DNA of 60,000 nucleotides. Origin: Apostichopus japonicus. Its lineage: Eukaryota > Echinodermata > Holothuroidea > Aspidochirotida > Stichopodidae. Position 1 is the stretch's first letter. Every line of letters begins with the position of its first letter. Shown here piece after piece: positions 22,262 through 35,200 of this stretch. A program made the position numbers and the translations under genes. A model generated the notes under the pieces. The model had not been told where the DNA came from. It did no database searches and saw only the letters and a list, made by a program, of their open reading frames with translations. The stretch lies in the NCBI RefSeq assembly GCF_037975245.1, contig NC_092575.1:24851841-24911840 (forward strand), in the 5' to 3' direction.

Positions 22262-22615
22262 AGTGTATCTAAAAGGCATTGAAGACTCGCCCCAAACCGC
22301 GTGCCGCGCTCTGAAAAAAAGTTTACTTTCCGTTGCTTGCAAGTGAAGTTTTCTTCTTGTCGCTACAAAATGCAGACAGTAATGTAACGTGATACCTCGT
22401 TATCTTTTATCTGGATCTGAGATGTCCATCGCTGCTATGTTCACTGTGTTGTGGGTATTTGCTGTACACTAGTGTCAAATTACCGACGATAGCAAACTGT
22501 GTGTGTACTTTCTGGGATCGATGGTGGTGTCTAACACTTCTGCTACACCTCATTCGAAACTAGGTCAGATTGCCGGCATGAGACGTTTGTTTGTGCGCGA
22601 GTCTTCACACGTCTG
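22262..22615 (+). repeat. Dispersed repeat, plus orientation (left copy)
   Basis: Reverse complement of about 5095-5470, at perhaps 85-90% identity. The match ends abruptly after GAGTCTTCACAC near 22612. Confidence 0.65.
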
Positions 22616-23306
22616 CCAGGCTAAGCTTTGTCATGAGATATCCAGAGGATATTGACCCACTCCCATGGGGTATCCAAGGGGGTAACGTTCCTCCTGTTTT
22701 AGTAACAGAAACACTAAGAAATTTCCGTTTCGTAGATTAGAAGTGCCCATTTTTTGACAAAAACCGTAAGTTTGCCATTTTTTGGTCATTTTGGAAAGAT
22801 GTTATCAGAAAGTATCCTATTGCTGGTAAATTTAAAAAAAAAAAACAGTTATCGAATGGAGTTTGTATGGAATTATGGAATTTGTGGCACTCAATGGGAA
22901 TTGGGACACAATTTTATAAAAATTACAAAATAAAAATAACATGTTAAGCTCTATTAAGAGAAAAACATGGTAAGAGAAACCTTTAACATATAGCCTACTG
23001 CTTTAATATTTGAATTGCAAGAGTTTCCAGCCAATAACTACGTTATCTATCACTTTGAACTAGTCAGGTTCTAATGTAGTTTCGGTTTAGCTCTAGCTCG
23101 ACTTCAAGTCTAACAGTGCATTTGCCTAGGTCACCAAAAGTGATATGAAAATATGAAAACCCGGTCTTCTGCTTTTGATAGAATTAATTAAAGATTTAAT
23201 CAGTGGTTAGTAAATTTTGTTATAGTATACTGGTCCTAGCTGACCACAGATGAAGGGAAATGGAGGAGGGAGAGGGGGGGGGGGGGGTGAGAGAGATGTG
23301 GATGGG
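22616..23306. other. No gene recognised (left copy)
   Basis: Unremarkable AT-rich DNA ending in a G-run at 23270-23287. The duplicated match to the right copy reaches the window end here. Confidence 0.5.
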
Positions 23307-25702
23307 AAGGGTGTGTGGAGTGGTTCCTCCATTTCATCCAATTTTCGGTTACATGTAACGTGTCCAAAAACCTATACAGCTGCCGCTTATCTTTTACATC
23401 ACCAAATGGACTAATTGTACTGCAATTGAACGCAAAACTACGTTTATAGTTATGTATGAAAGACATGATAATTCAAAGAGGTTTTGAGTTGGAAATGGGA
23501 TGAAAAGGAATGAACACGTTACTGAACGTTCAACTACTCACATGATATGAGCAAATTAAGATTTCGTTTAACTTGGATCTTTGTCAGCAAAAAGGTAGTA
23601 GAATAAATATAATAATATAATTTCCGTATACTCCTGCCGCTGTTTATGGATAGTTCAAAAAGATTTTTTTTTTCATCATGTATCTCAAGCAAGGCCTTTC
23701 CCACGGTGCGGCACAAATGAAAACAGCTGAATAAAGCGGAATAAAGAAAACAGCGGAATAAAGTAACAGTGAAACATCAATAGCCATAATTCAAACTGCA
23801 GGAATGGGAGTATAGCTTACCCAATTGAAGTTTCACATATAGCATTGCCAAATACTAATCCTGAACACCTTGCAATTCCAATCATTCTTTCATTTTGAAG
23901 CAGGAGACTATATATGCATATATCATTACGGATCAAACTTGTCAAGATTATTGATTTCGCGCAGACATTAGTTCCTTGGCAAATTATGGCAGGCCGTCTG
24001 CTACAGATCACGGGCACTCGACAAAGACCGGTTGAAATCGTTATATGTATAACTTTATCGATATATCTCGGTGTATTTACCCTCATTAACGTTCATTAAT
24101 ATCAATGAACTCGAGAATGGCCGCCACTCTGATATTTTCCAGTTTAAACATGTTAACGTGAATCATTAAAAGTATTGCTAGCCAATTATATAACTATCCA
24201 GAGCTGTCAATACATAAGGAAATGCCAATATAATTATGATAATTTTTGACTAAGGGAGAGAGCAAAATCAATAAATTACCGATAAATCCAAATTTTTTGA
24301 AAGGGAAGAGTAAAACCAGATTGGCCTGAGGTGTGTGAACCCCAATAAACTTCGACGGAAGATCGTTGGATCAGATCAACCAAAGCCTTCCCGCTATAAA
24401 ATTCATCTTAAAAGTGCAGGTTACCTCTGTTTTGTGTTTGTTTGAATTTCTAGTCATGGCGAGGATGGATGAAGGGTAGGATGAGCCGAGGATATACACC
24501 TTATATTCGATACAGCAACCGATATGAATATGCAACGAATCGCAATACGCATGCCCGAACGAAGTGCCACTGACTATAGGTGTGTTTGATGATTGAACTT
24601 AATGTGTTGTATAATATCAAATGATTGAAACCGGAGGATGGCAAAAACATACTTTAAGAATTCGCTTTCGTTCTTTTCAAATAAATGTACGTTTTGACAT
24701 TTTTGTTTTCAGTGAGACCGCTCTGTGTGTAAGTTTGAGCTAGGGTTTGATGACCCCCTCCCCCTACCGTTGCGTTTAATGTCATCAAAATCCAGACTGC
24801 CATACAATTACATGAAATGAAAACAGAACCCAAAATTGAGGAAATGCAAATTTTCATTAATTCTCAGCAGTTTGTTTATTTTTCACAACAGATCGGAAAG
24901 AAACTTTCAAATGTAAGATATGATATCAACGTGTTTATCATTGCTAACATTGTTTCGTAAGTAGCAATACATTTGGTTCAAAACATACAGAACTGAATCG
25001 TATGTTGTAACATAATAAGGTTGATTAACAATAATAACATATCTTTTGTTCTTCTTTTGTTTGAAAGTTCTTAGCAATCTGCTAGAGAATATGATTAACA
25101 TGCACAGAATAACATCTTGTTCCCAACACCTAAAACGAAGGAACAGATTCACTTAAGAAAGAAAATAAGATGAAAAAAAAACCCAATGTAATGTCAATTA
25201 AATCTTGGGCGAGGAATATTTTTGGTTTTCATTTAAAGTTAACATAGCGCGAATTATAATTAGTGTTGATAAGTTTGGTGGGTGTTATGATGATGTCAAT
25301 AACACGGTGTATTTAGGTGGTGGCCTTCTCACCCCTACCCATTTTCAACGCCCCACAAACCTAACAAATATTTTTTGTTGCAACACCTTGCGCGTAAAGC
25401 TGATTACTGCTATAACCACCGTATGTTTCAACAAGCGCATTTCACATTAAACATTAAAACCAAGACCCCCTAACCGAGAGATTTCAACAACTTCTTGTTC
25501 ACATACACCTTCCTTTTTTAAAGTCTTGCCTCTGCCCCTGACACCTTTCTTATTTAAGTGAAATCAAATAATCTAAATGCTTTTCAGCTTCCGTATACAC
25601 TAAGCAAGCGATGGAGGAGTATACACACACACATATATATATATCTATCAATATATATATATATATATATCAATATATCAATATATATTTATATATTGAT
25701 AG

Positions 25703-25740
<38 letters not shown>

Positions 25741-25886
25741 CAATATATATTCAACTGTTGTAAAATATGAACAAAATCGAAAGAAACTGAAACATTAAAA
25801 ATATTAATATAAATTAAGAAAATGTTAGCCAAACTTATTCTGACTCTTGTATCTTAGTCACTTAAAGTTCAAATGAACTAAAGTGG
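23307..25886. other. Region 3' of the right peroxidase gene, no gene recognised
   Basis: This is DNA seen once in the window. Short frames on both strands lack motifs. It lies between the left duplicated unit and the stop codon of the right peroxidase gene. Low-complexity AT sequence occupies 25620-25757. Confidence 0.5.
25620..25757. repeat. (AT)n microsatellite with inverted ATCTATCA units
   Basis: Long (AT)n runs contain several TCAATATAT units and an ATCTATCAATAT/ATATTGATAGAT inverted pair, so a hairpin is possible. A 70-codon open frame over it is purely compositional. Confidence 0.9.
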
Positions 25887-26031
25887 TTAACCAAGAATAT
25901 CTGCGTTCTCTGTCCAAGGGGTCAGATCTAACATCGGAATCTTGTCGAAGTCGTCACAGCTCACGCGTCTGTTGTCGATCGCCACGCTGTTCCAAGTAAG
26001 CCCCAGCGGCGGACGAATTGAGATTAGCCGT
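25887..26031 (-). CDS. Heme peroxidase exon 11 (last coding exon)
   Basis: Acceptor GCTTTCAG before 26031. It encodes 47 residues and the stop TAA at 25887-25889. It ends in CDDFDKIPMLDLTPWTE, matching the C-terminal C-x-x-I-P-x-L-D-L-x-x-W pattern of animal peroxidases. Phase matches exon 10 through a split Arg codon. Confidence 0.92.
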
Positions 26032-29000
26032 CTGAAAGCAATATTTATATAATATCTATATGTGTCTGACTGTTCTTTGCGATCTGACAACATTAGATGA
26101 AGTAATTATAAATTCAAACAAACAATACAATATTCTTATTCATATCAAGATATATAAACAGGGCATCCTGAATGCAAGCAAGCGAGTACAAAAGGCAAGA
26201 AAGAAAGCGATATGAGCAAGGAAGATGAGCAAGCTAACCATAATTGTTGTTTCTCAAGAAGTCAACCAAGGGATAAATCGAGCAGGCAAGAAATATGCAG
26301 ACTACTATAGGCAAGCCAATTAAGTAGGTATTAGTAAGCAATACATAGATCAATCGATTAACTGTCACTGAGAAACAAGAAAAACTCAAATTGAATTAAA
26401 ATGAAAGGTAAACGAGATCAATTAACAAGGAAACAAGGAAAAAGAGCAATTATTTGCCAGCAAATAACCCAGAAAGCAAACAAGATCAATATTAATATAT
26501 AAACAAGCAAACAAGAGCGTCTGTGTTAGCAAACTGTATCATATCAATTGTTTAAAGGATCTGCGATTTAGCCTCCTAATTATTCATTCTCCGGTCTCCT
26601 GTTATCTGACTCCTATAAAACAGATCACATTGACCGTAGAGCCTCATTGTAAAGTTTTTATCCACACTTGTGAGGCATTGCTAGCCATACTGTGCATATA
26701 GATATACAGTACTGTGACAGTCCGAATGAAAAGGGACTAACACCAGTACCGTGTGGTTGTTTCTTAATTGAGTGACTCATACAACTTCATTCTCGTAAGT
26801 ATTCAAGGTGATGATGAATCCTTTCGTAAATTTTAACGCTAAGAGTGATCCCTCATTGGTCACCATATATTTTCTACGGTTCTTCAAGTGATCGAATCCT
26901 CAATTGATTACCTACGCTAACAGTAATACAATCATATCAAATTGCACTAACAATATTCTTCCAGTGAACAAACCATCAATGTATTGCGTACACTATAGCA
27001 GTGATAGCCTAAACTAACATTGCTGTTCCATGAAGCCATTTCATCAAGGTATTGCCCACTAACGAATGCGCACATCGTCCTTAGATAAAGTCTACACTAA
27101 CAATGATATACCCTTTTGCTTGTGGATAAATGGATGGCTGGATGGATCTTCTTATATCATTGCTCTTTCGATACTCGATTTGTTCTTCCATGTCTATACG
27201 AACAATAATGGATTGATACAGGGCACTTCCAAAGTAACCAATATTCCTATAATTTATATCGCAGTTTTCAAGTTTCCAAGTTCCAGGTACAGAATCGGGC
27301 CAAAACAATCTTTTAATCTCAAGTTACCTAAAATGTTTGAACAACGTTCGTCATGATTACATCACGGACCACATGTTGTGTTAATTCCAATCTAAATTAA
27401 TATATGTATTTCGAGTGCAACTATAACATCACAACTCTTTGCTTCAAGTCGGAACAAAACTGCGACAGTCTCAACTATTATACCAATATCTAGAAAACGG
27501 GAAATAACAGCCGCGTGCAAAATTCACCAGGATGCTTAGTATATGTTCTTTTACATTAGTCAAAGATGTATATGTATACTCTGTGTTGTCCTTTTAAGGT
27601 TTTATCTTAATGTAAGCTTAGTTGGAACATTACCTGTCCAAAGAAGCGTCAGTCTTCATTCTGAATACCCACGGTTGGATTCTCAGAATTTGGATGTTGT
27701 TACAAATTACACGAGAAAATAACACGTGCCCGATGGCATCTATTTGAGCTAAAATAAGGAAATCAAAATACAATAATGTGAAATAAAAGGCTTTTCATAG
27801 AGAGGAAGGGGGAAGGCTGCTCTCCTCCTAACTCAAATATTGGAAAATTAATGCTACTTTCAATGATCAGATGTCCCACCTAATTGCATTCTCAATGCCG
27901 CCGGGACTCCGTAAGAGTCTGCCTTAAACTTGTCTGTTGTCTATAGACTTTGATAGCATTCTCTACAATAAGAATCAAAAGATCAACTTCAGTCAATTCG
28001 GTGACAGTCTATAGGTATTCTAACTAAAACCAGTATTGATTTTTCTTCAAAGGATTACCACTACTCCTTAAAGAATGGTGCGCTAAGTGGAGAATTAGTA
28101 AAAACAGTGCTCTTAATTCGAAATTGGGGATTTTATCTACTCGTTTTCTATAGGCTCAAGAATACTGATAAGTATCAAACATTCTGAGGATATTATCCGA
28201 TGATGCATTGGAATTACTTTCAATAGCAAAACTATACTTTAACAAACATCCCAATTATAGGTTAAAACATGGAGGGTTATACCTTATCATAGAAAACTAC
28301 TTAGTTATCACATGAGTCAACCGTGTTAAATTTATATTGATAATACTCAGATCAAACATATCCTTATATACGTGAGAAATAATTTACTAAGCAATGTCCC
28401 AAAGTAACATCAATAATATTATAACGTCACAGTCAAGCCTTGTACATCTGCCCAGGTTTCGTTTACTTTAGAAATTCAAATTGGGTCATCTCTTTACTCA
28501 TATGTCCCTCTTTTAAGGATCCCGGTGCAAGAGGACTTGTGAGTTAACTCCCTCCGAGGGCGACGGGAGGGGGGGGGGGACAGCACAGCCACTGGGGTAG
28601 ATTCTAGTTTAGGAAGGTATACAATGGAATGGTGGTACCAGGTCTCAGGGAGCCCCCGGTGGAAGTCAAGCTACTCGGTTTTACTATAAGTCTCATTCTG
28701 TCTTTTGGCCAGCTGCCTCCTTCTGTTGACAAATTTCTGTCTGGCATTTGTATTTGTAAGCCACTGACTCTTTGGTCTGTTGGTCTTTTAGCTTACTTAA
28801 GCGGTTTGTTTTAACAAATAAATGTTTCCATCCTGAAGGATCGGCTGTCCGTATACATCTAGAGAGCTACATATGGGAAAGGGGGAAGGCAGGTGCGGGA
28901 GGTGGTAGGGAGGCGGAAGGAATTCTTCTGTAGATAAGGGCTACATTCCTTTCTTTTTCCTACATCCCATCCATTTCAAATTGTTCATTCAGGAATTGGC

Positions 29001-29648
29001 GGAAGACCGTAAAATTAATGGACATACATCCAAAACGTACCATTAGTAAACGCCTGTGGTTTCTCTGCGTTTTCAAAGTAAAACCTATCGCCGTATCTCA
29101 AGTTGTGAAACTGTAACCCAAGAGCGTTGGCAAGAGTTTCCCCGACCAGTGCACCTGGGAGGTGATTTTCGGCAAGCATACCGACGAAGGGCTCGATTTC
29201 CTCGACTGAACTGGATTGGATAAACATTTCAAAGTTCTTAGATGCGATGTTTATGAGAAATACACGTACATAGTAATAGCATGTCAGCTATGACAGTGCT
29301 CAACAGTCGCACGGTGCCTCTAGAATGGCGTGTTAGCAATAACTAGTTGACATGTTCTTCATGAAATCAAAATATAGTCAACGTAGTATGAAAGACATAT
29401 TTTCAAACCTGTATACAGTTTTGAAGACTTCAACATCCTCAGGACGACTGATTGCTTTTAAATCCTCAAATGATTTGACATCGCTCAGACCGAAGAACTT
29501 TCTGTAATCCAGGTAACTGGGTAGTCCATGATCCCGCCCACGTTGAATGTTAAGTGCGATAAGGTCCAATGCAAAGCTACCGAAAATGAATATGCAGAAC
29601 GTTAAATGTGACAAGGTCCAATCAAATTGAATACATACATAAATATAC

Positions 29649-29688
<40 letters not shown>

Positions 29689-32202
29689 CTGAAAATCGTA
29701 ATGAGTTGGAAAATCAAGAACAGTGAAAAAACTTTCAGCCTCCACCGGGATTCGAACCACGGGCCTTCCGCTCTGTACGCGGACACCCTAACCTCTAGGC
29801 TATGGACGCTGATTGTATGTCCAGAGGTTCGAAACCGGTAAGGAAGGTCGTAATTCCACTGCAGGCGTTTGTCACCTGTATCGAACAATACTATAGTTCT
29901 GTTTTTGGTGACATATTTTGCCTTACTCTAGAAATCAAACACGATGCTAATCAACTCGAAATCATTTGTGATTCCTAAAGCCGGATCTCGAAAGAGATAC
30001 TTTGAACAGACTTTATGTTAATGCAATGGAGGAAAAGGACAAAGGCAAATGAATATATATAACTGAAAATCGTAATGAGTTGGAAAATCAAGAACAGTGA
30101 AAAAACTTTCAGCCTCCACCGGGATTCAAACCACGGGCCTTCCGCTCTGTACGCGGACACCCTAACCACTAGGCTATGGACGCTGATTGTATGTCCAGAG
30201 GTTCGAAACCGGTAAGGAAGGTCGTAATTCCACTGTAGGCGTTTGTCACCTGTATCGACAATACTAGTTCTGTTTTTGGTGACATACTTTGCCTTACTCA
30301 AGAGATCAAACATACATGGATTACACCAGATTTTTAATTTTCTTTGAATTATTATTATTTTCTATCATATATATAATGATCAACATTTACAAGTGAACAG
30401 ATTAGGAAGGAATCAGGTGGGGAGGGGGGTGGTGGGGGAAGGGGGGTTGGCCGGTTCACCTTGACCTGTGCACAGAATTTCAAAAGTTTCCCGAATTCTA
30501 AAATCCACCGAATGACTAAAGTCAAGGGCCATGGAAGGGCCAGTTGAAGGGCCAGTTGAAGCCGAAATCCCTTTTACGGGGCCCGAGGCTCTTCCGCCAA
30601 AAAAGATTTAATATACAGTCAACGGGGGCATTCTTTTTTTTTTGGTGTGTGGTTGATAACGAGGCTTTAACCAGTTGCATGTGATGCACTTCTTGCCCGG
30701 CTGAATTTTCAAAATCTCCTGACTGACATGGAAAGTAGGGGAATTCCCCCCCCCCCCCTCTTCCTTTTTGCGCACGCCACTTCATCAAACAATGACAATT
30801 TCATGTGATTTCCAAGAATACATCATCACAAAAAATCAACATGGGCTTTTGTCCATCGTGAATTTGTCATGTGTATGCTTCCTATAAGCGCGTGCCAACT
30901 TTTATTAACCTCCAAAGCGTTTATCCATTAACATCCTCTGTTTGAGCTCCGAGAAACCAACTACCCTTATACATATAGCAGGAAGAAATACTTGCTATTC
31001 TGATGGTAATATCCTGCATAAATGAAAGTACCGTTACGATGAAAACTGAAGTTGCAACCTGAACTTGTTTTGTGCGCACTTGCCATTTTAGCATATATGC
31101 AAACTTTTACATTCGTAAATTCCCTTCTTTTCACTTACGTTGAATTTTGAAACAGTTCAAGGTGAACTGACTTGCTAAAATGGCTGTCTACCGCTTGCAA
31201 ACGTTGGTTCAACGCCCCGTTGATAATGGACAGCACACTGCCTCTCTCAATATCCCGCAATATCTTTCCGTTGAAAAAAGCGTTTGATAGTTGTACCCCT
31301 TGAACGCCTTTGAACTTTCGTGAGAGCCTTTTAAGATTTTGCGGAACAAGGGAATGGCCGAATCGAAAAAAAGCCGTCGCAAAATCAATGCTTATCGATG
31401 GGTCAATCTGTAAAGAGAATAGCATATGTTCAAGACAAGATGCGTCATTGTTTAAACCCCGTTTCCCGTTGCTTTAGAAACGTACCAAATGCATCATACG
31501 TATATATCAGTCCTGCCAGATGTCGTGTCGCATTTAGCAAAAAAAAAATTACAAACGGAAATATATTTTTATCTGAGTCTAAAATGTTAATTAAACTTAC
31601 CATATTTGGTTAATACTAGATATGATAATGTATTACAAGCCCTCATTCTAATGTCATGAGACCCAAGCCCAAATGCCAACGTTAAAAAAGTGTTCCAAAA
31701 AATATCATGAAAGAAATATTCCAGTCCGAGACAAAATCCCATCCCGAGCATTGAAGCTATACTCACGGTGGCGTTATATCCAGCATACCCTTCCAGTATA
31801 TTGATCCTGTACTTGTCTACAATATCCTTGTTAAGTACAGGAATGAGCCATTCCCTATATACTATATTTTGCAGAATGCCTCCCACAATTTTCCTCGCCT
31901 CTTGGTACAACCTCTCATCATCCCATCCAGGGTTGATCTGACTGAGCTCACGTGCGATTCGATTGTGTTCGTTGACGAAGATGGTGTGCAAGGCTGTTAG
32001 CACGGGCTGTTCTGCTGCCCTGATATCGCCAGCTCTACCACAAGGTTTCTGATTATTAACAGCTTCGCATTCCTCGTTGCCGTCGTCTGATGGCAATAAC
32101 TGGATACGATCGGCAGACAGCTTCTCAGTTAGCATTAATCCATTATCTATTTGTGTAAAGATAATGTTTCTTTTGACTGTGCATATCTATAATTGAAAAC
32201 AT

Positions 32203-32238
<36 letters not shown>

Positions 32239-35200
32239 ATATATATGGTGACATCCCTATATTCCGACGTCTCTATGTTCCGACGTCTCTATGTTCAGAC
32301 AAAATGAAAAAAAAAAACGGAGCAATTTTTTTTATCCAAAAATTTGTTTGTACCTAGAAAACTAGTTTTGTGACCCCAATGTTTTTTTTGACCAACATTT
32401 TTTCGGACCAAATTTTTGAGACCAAATTATTTTTACACGAAAAAAAAAAAATGTGACCCAAAGTTTGTTATGACCCAAACAGTGCTTGTGACCGAAAATT
32501 GCTGGTGACCCGAAATGCAATGCGCGAAAAATGCAAAGAGTGGAAACATACATCCTAGCCTACCATAAAGTATAATTTATACGTCATGATATTTGTGATG
32601 AAGAAATGACGAGACAACTTTCAAAAAACAAAGTATGGTCGTTGAAGCGTACACACGTACTTTTTCGGAGCTATTGCAATTCGTTCATTTTTGGGATTTC
32701 TGGGATCATTTTTTTTCCATCAAAACACCTTGTGATTCATTTTGTTGTTTATTTGGAGTTATTTTTTGTCTGTTCCTGTCATTCTGCCTGTTTTTGTGTT
32801 CATTCTGTGCTGTTTTTTTGTCTTGTGTCAGTGCTGTCCGTGGTTTAAGGTCTGTGGCGTCAGTGTATCCTATCGTTCAGTGTATAGTCGATGTTGAGCC
32901 TAAGCTGCTAATCGTGAGTATCGTTTTTCCGTGTTCGCGGGTTTTTCTGTGCCTTAGTGTATTCGTTATTATTGTCTGTTCCTGTCATTCTGCATGTTTA
33001 TGTGTTCAATCTGTGCTGTTTTTCGTCTTCTTTCAGTGCTGTCCGTTGTTTTAGGTCTGTAACGTCAGTGTATCCTATCGTTCAGTATATAGTCTCTGTT
33101 AAGCCTAAGCTGCTAATCGTGAGTATCGATTTTCTGTGTTCGCGGGTATTCTGTGCCTCAGTGTATTCGTTATTTATTGTTTGTAACTTTCATTCTGCAT
33201 TTTTTTGTGTTCAATCTGAGCTGTTTTTGTCTTGTTTCAGTTCTGTCCGTGGTTTTAGGTCTGTAGCGTCAGTGTATCCTATCGGTTAGTGTATAGTCTC
33301 TGTTTAGCCTAAGCTGCTCGATTTTCTGTGTTCCCCGGGTTTTTCTTTGACTTAGTATTTTCGTTATGGCTGTGCCTGATTGTTTAGTCTGCTGTGATAC
33401 GTGTAATATGTGGAACGAGTTTGAGATTTCTGGCTTGGAATGTGATTTTAAATCAGCGTCTAGTGAAGCTATTGGGTTTGTTTGCGATAAGTGTGTGAAA
33501 GTTAAGGAATTAGAGGAGCTATTGAATAGCTGTAGTTGTGTATGGACGGAAGTCGGGAATAGTAGGGCTGTGAGTAGTGCAGTTGCTGAAAGGGATTGTT
33601 GCGAGGTTGTTCCAACTTGTAATGGATTTGACGTGTTACCTGTGGAGGAGTTGAGTGATGTTGATGATGGGAATGAAGTCTCCCAGGAGAGAAATAGTGA
33701 GTGGCTAGTAGTGGACGAAGTGCGTGGTGATTGTGATGTGATAGAAGATGGTAGTGTGGTTGCAAACAGCGGTCAGTGGGGACAGGAGAAGTCGAAAGGA
33801 AGAATGGTATTGTGTGGGGATTCACTAGTACGGTATGTAGATCGAGAGTTCTGCAGGGCGGATAAAGCAAAAAGGGTCAGGGTATGTTTGCCAGGTGCTA
33901 AAATCCAGGATGTCAGTAAAAGGGTAAACAAAATCGTGTCAGATGAGGAGGTGGTTGTGGTCCAGGTAGGCACCAATAATGTGCAGAAAGAGTCACAAAA
34001 CATTATTCAGTCTAGGTACCACGAATTGATGTGTCGACTAGCATCAACTTGGGCTAAAGTTGTCATATGTAGTTTGTTGCCAAGATTTGACAACAAGGTT
34101 CTGTCAGAAAAGATTGTAACTTTGAATGGTTTATTGTATAGTCTGTGTGCCGACTTCGGCTTCACATTTGTTGACATGTGGTCATCTTTCCAGGGTAGAA
34201 GGGATTTGTTCGCCAGGGATGGTTTGCACTTAGCTAATACTGGGGCCTCGTTGTTTGGTAGGATGGTGAATTACTCTGTTGAACAGCTATGTTTAAACTA
34301 AATTGGGGGCGATGAGTTCAGGAATAATTTTGGATAAGGATTATGTTCCTATTGGAGGCAATTATAGTTGTTTTGCAAGCAAGAAAAGTGATAGTTATAG
34401 TTCTAACTTTAGGAGGCATGCTCAGGTACATAGTTTCAGGGATAAGCTGAAAATTTTCTTTACCAATGCTAGAAGTATTCTTAAAAATTTTGCTGAATTT
34501 ACTGTGCTTCTTGAGGATCTGAAACCGGATGTGTTTGGTATCACCGAATCTTGGTTAAGGGAGGACATTGATAGTGCTGAGGTTTCTCACCCGGGGTATG
34601 TTGTGTATCGTCAGGACAGAAGGGATACTCATAATGGGGTTGGTGGGGTAGTTTTATTGTATGTTAGGGATGACATTGTAAGTGTTGAGAAATCTCAGTT
34701 GCAAGGGGCTTTTGTTTAATTCTGTCTGGTGCGAGTTGTCCACAAACAACTCCAAGAGGTCAAGGGACGTTATCACTGTGGGCGTTGTTTACCGCTCTCC
34801 TAAAAGCAGCGATGATAAATGATGTCGTGCTGTTTGATTCAATTACAAAGGCTGCTATAGGTGATGTTGTTCTAATAGGCAACTTTAATTTTCCTGACAT
34901 TACTTGGATAGATAGTTCTAGTAGTAGGAAGGGTAGTAATTTTCTAGATGTTTTGCAAGATTGCTTTTTACATCAACATGTTACTTTCCCTACTGGGGGG
35001 GGGGGGATAACATCCTGGATCTTGTTTTGAGTTCTAATCCAAGCAATGTTGTTGATTTGACGGGTCTAGGAAAACTAGGAACTAGTGATCATGATATACT
35101 AGCTTTTGATGTTGTTTGCAAAGTCGTAAATTCTGTTAGGAATGAAAAAGTTCCTGATTTTTCGAGATCAGATACAGAGGCAATTGAAACTTTACTAAAG

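Larger units (their letters stand above)
1..23306. repeat. Left copy of a ~36.7 kb-period tandem duplication
   Basis: The whole stretch recurs in the same order and orientation at 36681-60000, including every peroxidase exon, transposon and low-complexity tract. Offsets drift between about 36679 and 36718 because of small indels and microsatellite length changes. Substitutions are scattered at roughly 1-2% by eye. Window base 1 matches 36681 and base 23306 matches 60000, so neither end of the duplicated unit is visible. Either a recent segmental duplication or an uncollapsed haplotype would look like this. Confidence 0.97.

Noticed and set aside
25558-25770. Tyr/Ile-rich 70-codon frame
   Set aside because: Translation of an (AT)n microsatellite.
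32606-33289. Several long plus-strand frames rich in Val, Cys and Phe
   Set aside because: They lie in the LINE's tandem 5' UTR monomers and reflect repeat composition; ORF1 begins at 33366.
33502-34003. Minus-strand frames of 76-122 codons rich in His, Pro and Ser
   Set aside because: Shadows of LINE ORF1 on the opposite strand.
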